From positions 591,501 through 655,500 of the forward strand of contig NW_024104520.1 in assembly GCF_003945595.2 (NCBI RefSeq): a stretch of DNA of 64,000 nucleotides, read 5' to 3'. Below, in pieces: positions 60,101 through 64,000 of this stretch. The notes under the pieces were generated by a model. That model worked only from the letters and a program-made list of their open reading frames with translations. It ran no database searches and was not told the DNA's origin. Made by a program: the position numbers and the translations under genes. Source of the stretch: Pipra filicauda. Taxonomy: Eukaryota > Chordata > Aves > Passeriformes > Pipridae. Position 1 is the first letter of the stretch. Each line of letters opens with the position of its first letter.

Positions 60101-63100
60101 GTGCAAAAAGGATTAGATAAGCTTGCTAGTTGCTGTTGTGCAAGTTTCTTTCAGAGTTCTGTGTTCAAAGCAAAACTTGGCCAAAGCCACAGAATCAAAA
60201 CTCCTCTGTGGCTGGACTCCCTCCATATGGTGCAATACAGCCATCAGGAGCACTTACTGCTCGCTCACCACTTCCCCATCCTCTGATGTTCACCTTCACC
60301 TTCTGGCACTGGCACCAATTTCTGGGGCCTTCACGCTCTCCACTGGCTCTCTCTGTGTCAATCAGTGAGTTTGGGTCCGTGGTCGGGGATCAGTTTGCAA
60401 GGATGCAAAGTGAGTGGTCTGTGGGCTTATATAAGCTGGTTCAGAGCATTAGACAGCTGGATGCAGAGATGCTGAGACCATGGAAAACCAGAAGGGATGA
60501 ACCCTCTACCTGCCAACATCAGGAGCTTTGAATGACAGGCAAGGGGAAGGAACCAGGCTTTCATATTCACTGCATTTCCACATTGTTTGAATCTGGGTTC
60601 CAGCCACCAAAATGCAGGAAGGGCTTATCTTCTGCCTGACCTCTGACAAGCAGGCACTGCTTCTGTGTCTTCTTAATCAAGCACCGTGACATGGACAATG
60701 GTGAGATGAACAGCATTTTGTTGCTCCTTCTATAGATCCAAACCACTTCCATCACATCTTGTCTTCATCTAATCTTATTGGTTTCATGTTGCAATCCTTG
60801 CTGTGCTTCCCTATTTCCAAATCAAAGCACAATCTTTCCGCAAAAAAATCCAAAAGCTGTCTCTATTTTGAAACGTAGCCTGGTTTAAACAAAGAACATC
60901 AGGTAGTAGTTAACTCATCGGTTTGTTAATCCTTACCTGGAAAGTAACTGAAGCCAAAATCATTGCTTTCTTAAAGCTCTTGCAAATGTCAATCACCATT
61001 AAGTGAAGGTTTCTTCTGAATTCACATTTACTGTTGTATGCATATGTGCAATAAGGTGTAGAACAAGCCAGGCAAGAAGTGAAAAGTATACGAATTACTG
61101 GTTTTGCAGGAAAAGCACTCGTATAAACTGAGGAAACCTGGGTTCACGTCCCTGCCTTTCCACAGAAAATGACATGCCCGAGTTAACAATGGCACAGTCA
61201 AGTGGGTTGTTTCTGGTTGCTGTGGATATCTGTTTTGTGGTTACTGGTCTCTGCAGTATAGCTGAACATCCCATAGGGTTGTGACATCTTGCGGCAGGAT
61301 CTGCTATGGCCAAACTGTGGGGAGCTTTGGCAAATCTCAGGGATTTTTCTGTGTGTGGCTTATGCCTCCATTTTGATAGGCTTGGGCAGTTGTGCATGGG
61401 CAGTTGTGCTGTAAGAGCCTTGGGAAAGGATGAGGGAAGGTGCCAATCACAGCTGGACACATAACCCAAAATATCTGCCTGGGGCCTGTGAATTGTTCTT
61501 CATTTTCCTGGATAGAGGCCCAGGAGTCTCTTAGCCTAAAATGTTTTGACTGCTTCTGAAAATCAAAGTTAGAGAATTTGCTTTTTTCAAACCTTTGCAA
61601 CCTCTTCCTAGGGCAGTGACTTGACCTCAAGTCGCTCTTGTGCAGGGGTACCCAGGTCTAAGCAGAATATAAACCTTTGAAAATCAGTTTCCATGTGTTT
61701 AGTAGAAACTTCAACTTTTAACATCCAAGTCCCAGAAACCACTGTTCACACTGCCTATGCTCTGACCAAGACTTGATTTGCAGGTCTGGTGTGAGATTGC
61801 TGGGCTCTGTGCCCTGAGTTCAAGAACAGTATATAGGGCATCTAAAGGTAAAGCAAGCAAAAAACAGGTCCTGGGGCTTGAGGCTCCAGAAGAGCAGAAG
61901 GGAGGAGAAGTGAGAGAAGAGAGACATGGAGGTCGGAGAGGAAAGAAAACTATCTGCCTGGAAAAGCTGATGAAGATTCAAAAGGCTGATGGAAAGACGG
62001 ATTTGAGGGGATAACTTAAACCGTAGTGACTGAGAACTGGTGGCTGGGCAGGAAGACAGCACATTTGGGAGCAAAGTCTGACATGGCGGGGCTGCAAACA
62101 GAGCCAGTCAGGCAGAGGGTCTCAGGGCTAGAGACGATGAGTGGAGGAAGGAAATGGTGTGAGTTTGGGGCACTGGTATTAGACAAGAGTAGGACTAGAA
62201 AGGGACAGGTCATCCAAGGACTCTGGACAAAGCCCAAACAAAAGTGCTTGGGGATGTGAATACAAGGCTTTTCTCCACTCCAGCTTTCCCTTGGGAAGCT
62301 AGAAGGAGTCCCCCTGCCTCTTCCCTCTTGCTGCTGCTTTGCCTCGGTCATTTACTGTTACTTTGTGAAACAGAAGTCCATGCAGTAAATCTCATGTGCT
62401 GCCCCCCTGGTGGCACACGCATCAGCAGGATGCCCCATGATGGCATTCGGGGTTAGTTTTCAGTTTGCATCCAAAAAAAGATACAGAGAAGCTTAGGAAA
62501 CTGTGCAGTTATATCCTACTCATAAAAAATATGAAGTGTGGAATTCAGATAGTGCCAGATTTATAGTCTGCACAATCCTAATTTGTCTTCTGGTATGTAT
62601 TATTATAGTTTGATTTTGAGACATTCAATACTGATCCTTGCCATATACCATGCATAAAAAGGAGGATGGTCAGTGGATTTTAAATATTTATTTTTTTTTT
62701 CTTCTGCTGTTCATACTCTTGTATTGCTTTGCTCTAAAGAGAGATTTATTACTCTTGGACTTTTTAGAGGTGTTCGTTGCTATAACATTTAAACACTTAC
62801 AAACAGTAATAAGATAATCTGCACAACAACCATTTGATATTTATTTACTAAAAAAATAGGGACACGGGATATAAATTAAAAAGTTTACCATAGTTTTGAC
62901 CACACAGTTTAGGATGCTAGGGCCAGGCACAGGTGAACTTGCTTAGACAAAGGTTATTTTCACTGAACAATATGCTTTAGGGTAAACAAGCTCTAGCTAT
63001 AGGCTTATGTCAACCTAAGAGGTTATTTTGGGTGATCAAAAATACAATTATGCAAATAAGTTGATGTGTTATTTCCGTGTTTTCAAAATAGTGCAACCAC

Positions 63101-64000
63101 ATTATTTTGCTTTAGAATGAAATTTCATTTAAAAATTTTTACCAAATTTAACAATAGAAATGGGGTAGAGAATCCAAAAATTAAATGTTTACCTTGAGGC
63201 AAAACAAATTGCCTCCTTTTCTTGTTTTGTTTGCACTTCAGTTACCAGTATGAGTCAGTCACACTAGTTACCTCATGACTCTACTTTCCAGAAAATTTAG
63301 TTTTGCTTAAGATCCACATTTTCAAAGTGCATTTCCCAGCCAGTTCGTTTGCATTCTATGTGCTCGTTGCATCTGCAAGCAAATTGCAGACCAGAAAATG
63401 TTCCCATATGAAAACAAGGAACATGCAGTTGGTCACCATCTGTACAAAGCTTGGTTCAAATGACTTGGCCAGTGATACACAGGATTCATGTGCAGGGTGA
63501 GGACAGAAAGCTGCAATCAAGAGCCTCTTTATGTTCCTTAGCTATGAGCTCCCTTTTCTCAAAGTGCATCAGACGCTGTGTCACCCCCTCGCCTCTGGCA
63601 CAATGTGGGGACAGTAGCCACCGTTGGTGCCTGAGCCCAGGTTCTCTGCAGGAGCAAGGCCACCCCCTGTACTGCATGGAGAGCAAAGGAGGCCACTATC
63701 TCCCATGAGGGTCCAGAGCAGTGTGAAATCCAGTTTTCATCACCCATCTTCCAAATATGAGGTGCTCCAGGGAACCTCTGGCACTTCTCAGGGGAATCAG
63801 CACATTGTACCACTTGCTTTCCCATGCACAGGTCTGCAGGATACATCCAGACCCAGGCTGGCACCTTCGCTTGGTGAAACAAGAGTGAGGGAAGTGGTAC
63901 CGCCTGTCAGGTTGGAGGGTACCCGAGGAAAGCCATGCAATGCTTCAGTCCCTCCTGGGCTGTAGAGCTGTGTCAGGGTGCACCAGAGCAAGTGGCTGGG
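57136..64000. other. Gene-poor DNA, nothing assigned
   Basis: An AT-rich stretch of TATAAATATATAAA type lies at 59.28-59.33 kb. The longest open frames (124-133 codons) have no recognisable domain. No RBM47 RNA-recognition-motif coding sequence was found in any frame. Confidence 0.4.

Noticed and set aside
1..64000. CRISPR arrays, bacterial operons, viral genes, tRNA or rRNA genes
   Set aside because: None seen. The splice-site-bounded exons and CR1 elements show vertebrate nuclear DNA. tRNA genes were only looked for by eye, so a covariance-model scan would be needed to exclude them.

Overview
This is vertebrate nuclear DNA, almost certainly from a bird. It is AT-rich and intron-rich, with CpG-dense promoter islands. 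Both recognisable transposable elements are CR1 non-LTR retrotransposon copies with the 3' ends usual in avian genomes. No Alu, SINE/LTR landscape, bacterial operon, CRISPR array or viral gene was recognised. The species cannot be read from the sequence.

Left part (1-12.6 kb): the 5' portion of one protein-coding gene on the minus strand, NSUN7 (NOP2/Sun-domain RNA methyltransferase-like 7). Eight coding exons were resolved by hand with GT/AG splice sites: 7995-7683, 7297-7239, 5859-5729, 4717-4565, 3317-3134, 1559-1349, 707-564 and 69-1. The last runs off the left edge. Their lengths join in one uninterrupted frame of 421 codons plus one base. The start ATG (7995) has an in-frame upstream TGA in the same exon. 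The promoter and untranslated first exon most likely lie in a strong CpG island at about 11.98-12.6 kb.

Middle part (12.7-50.8 kb): mostly gene-poor DNA with no exon I can assign. It holds a 5'-truncated, inactivated CR1 copy (31.47-32.59 kb, minus), a short internally deleted CR1 3' end (45.0-45.2 kb, plus), a roughly 430-bp GGAA/GAAA homopurine microsatellite (43.44-43.87 kb), an AAAAG array (33.47 kb), a 25-bp minisatellite (42.71 kb) and twin perfect hairpins (20.72-20.78 kb). Three pieces are unexplained: a CpG-rich, A-poor block (15.6-15.99 kb), a GC-rich patch (22.1-22.3 kb) and an 85-codon ATG-less open frame (35.02-35.27 kb).

Right part (50.8-64 kb): a second promoter-like zone. It has a candidate spliced exon with very strong sites (50896-51038), a cluster of long poly(dA)/poly(dT) tracts, a moderate CpG region with a consensus donor (51976/51977) and a stronger CpG island (52.98-53.47 kb). 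In human 4p14 the gene upstream of NSUN7, head to head with it, is RBM47. I infer that this zone may be the 5' non-coding start of the bird RBM47 gene on the plus strand, with 53.5-64 kb as intron. No RBM47 coding exon is in the window, so this is inference only.

No clearly new biological system was found. The items most worth a second look are the atypical active-site motifs of NSUN7, the candidate exon and promoter cluster near 51-53 kb, the ATG-less frame at 35 kb and the compositionally odd block at 15.6 kb.
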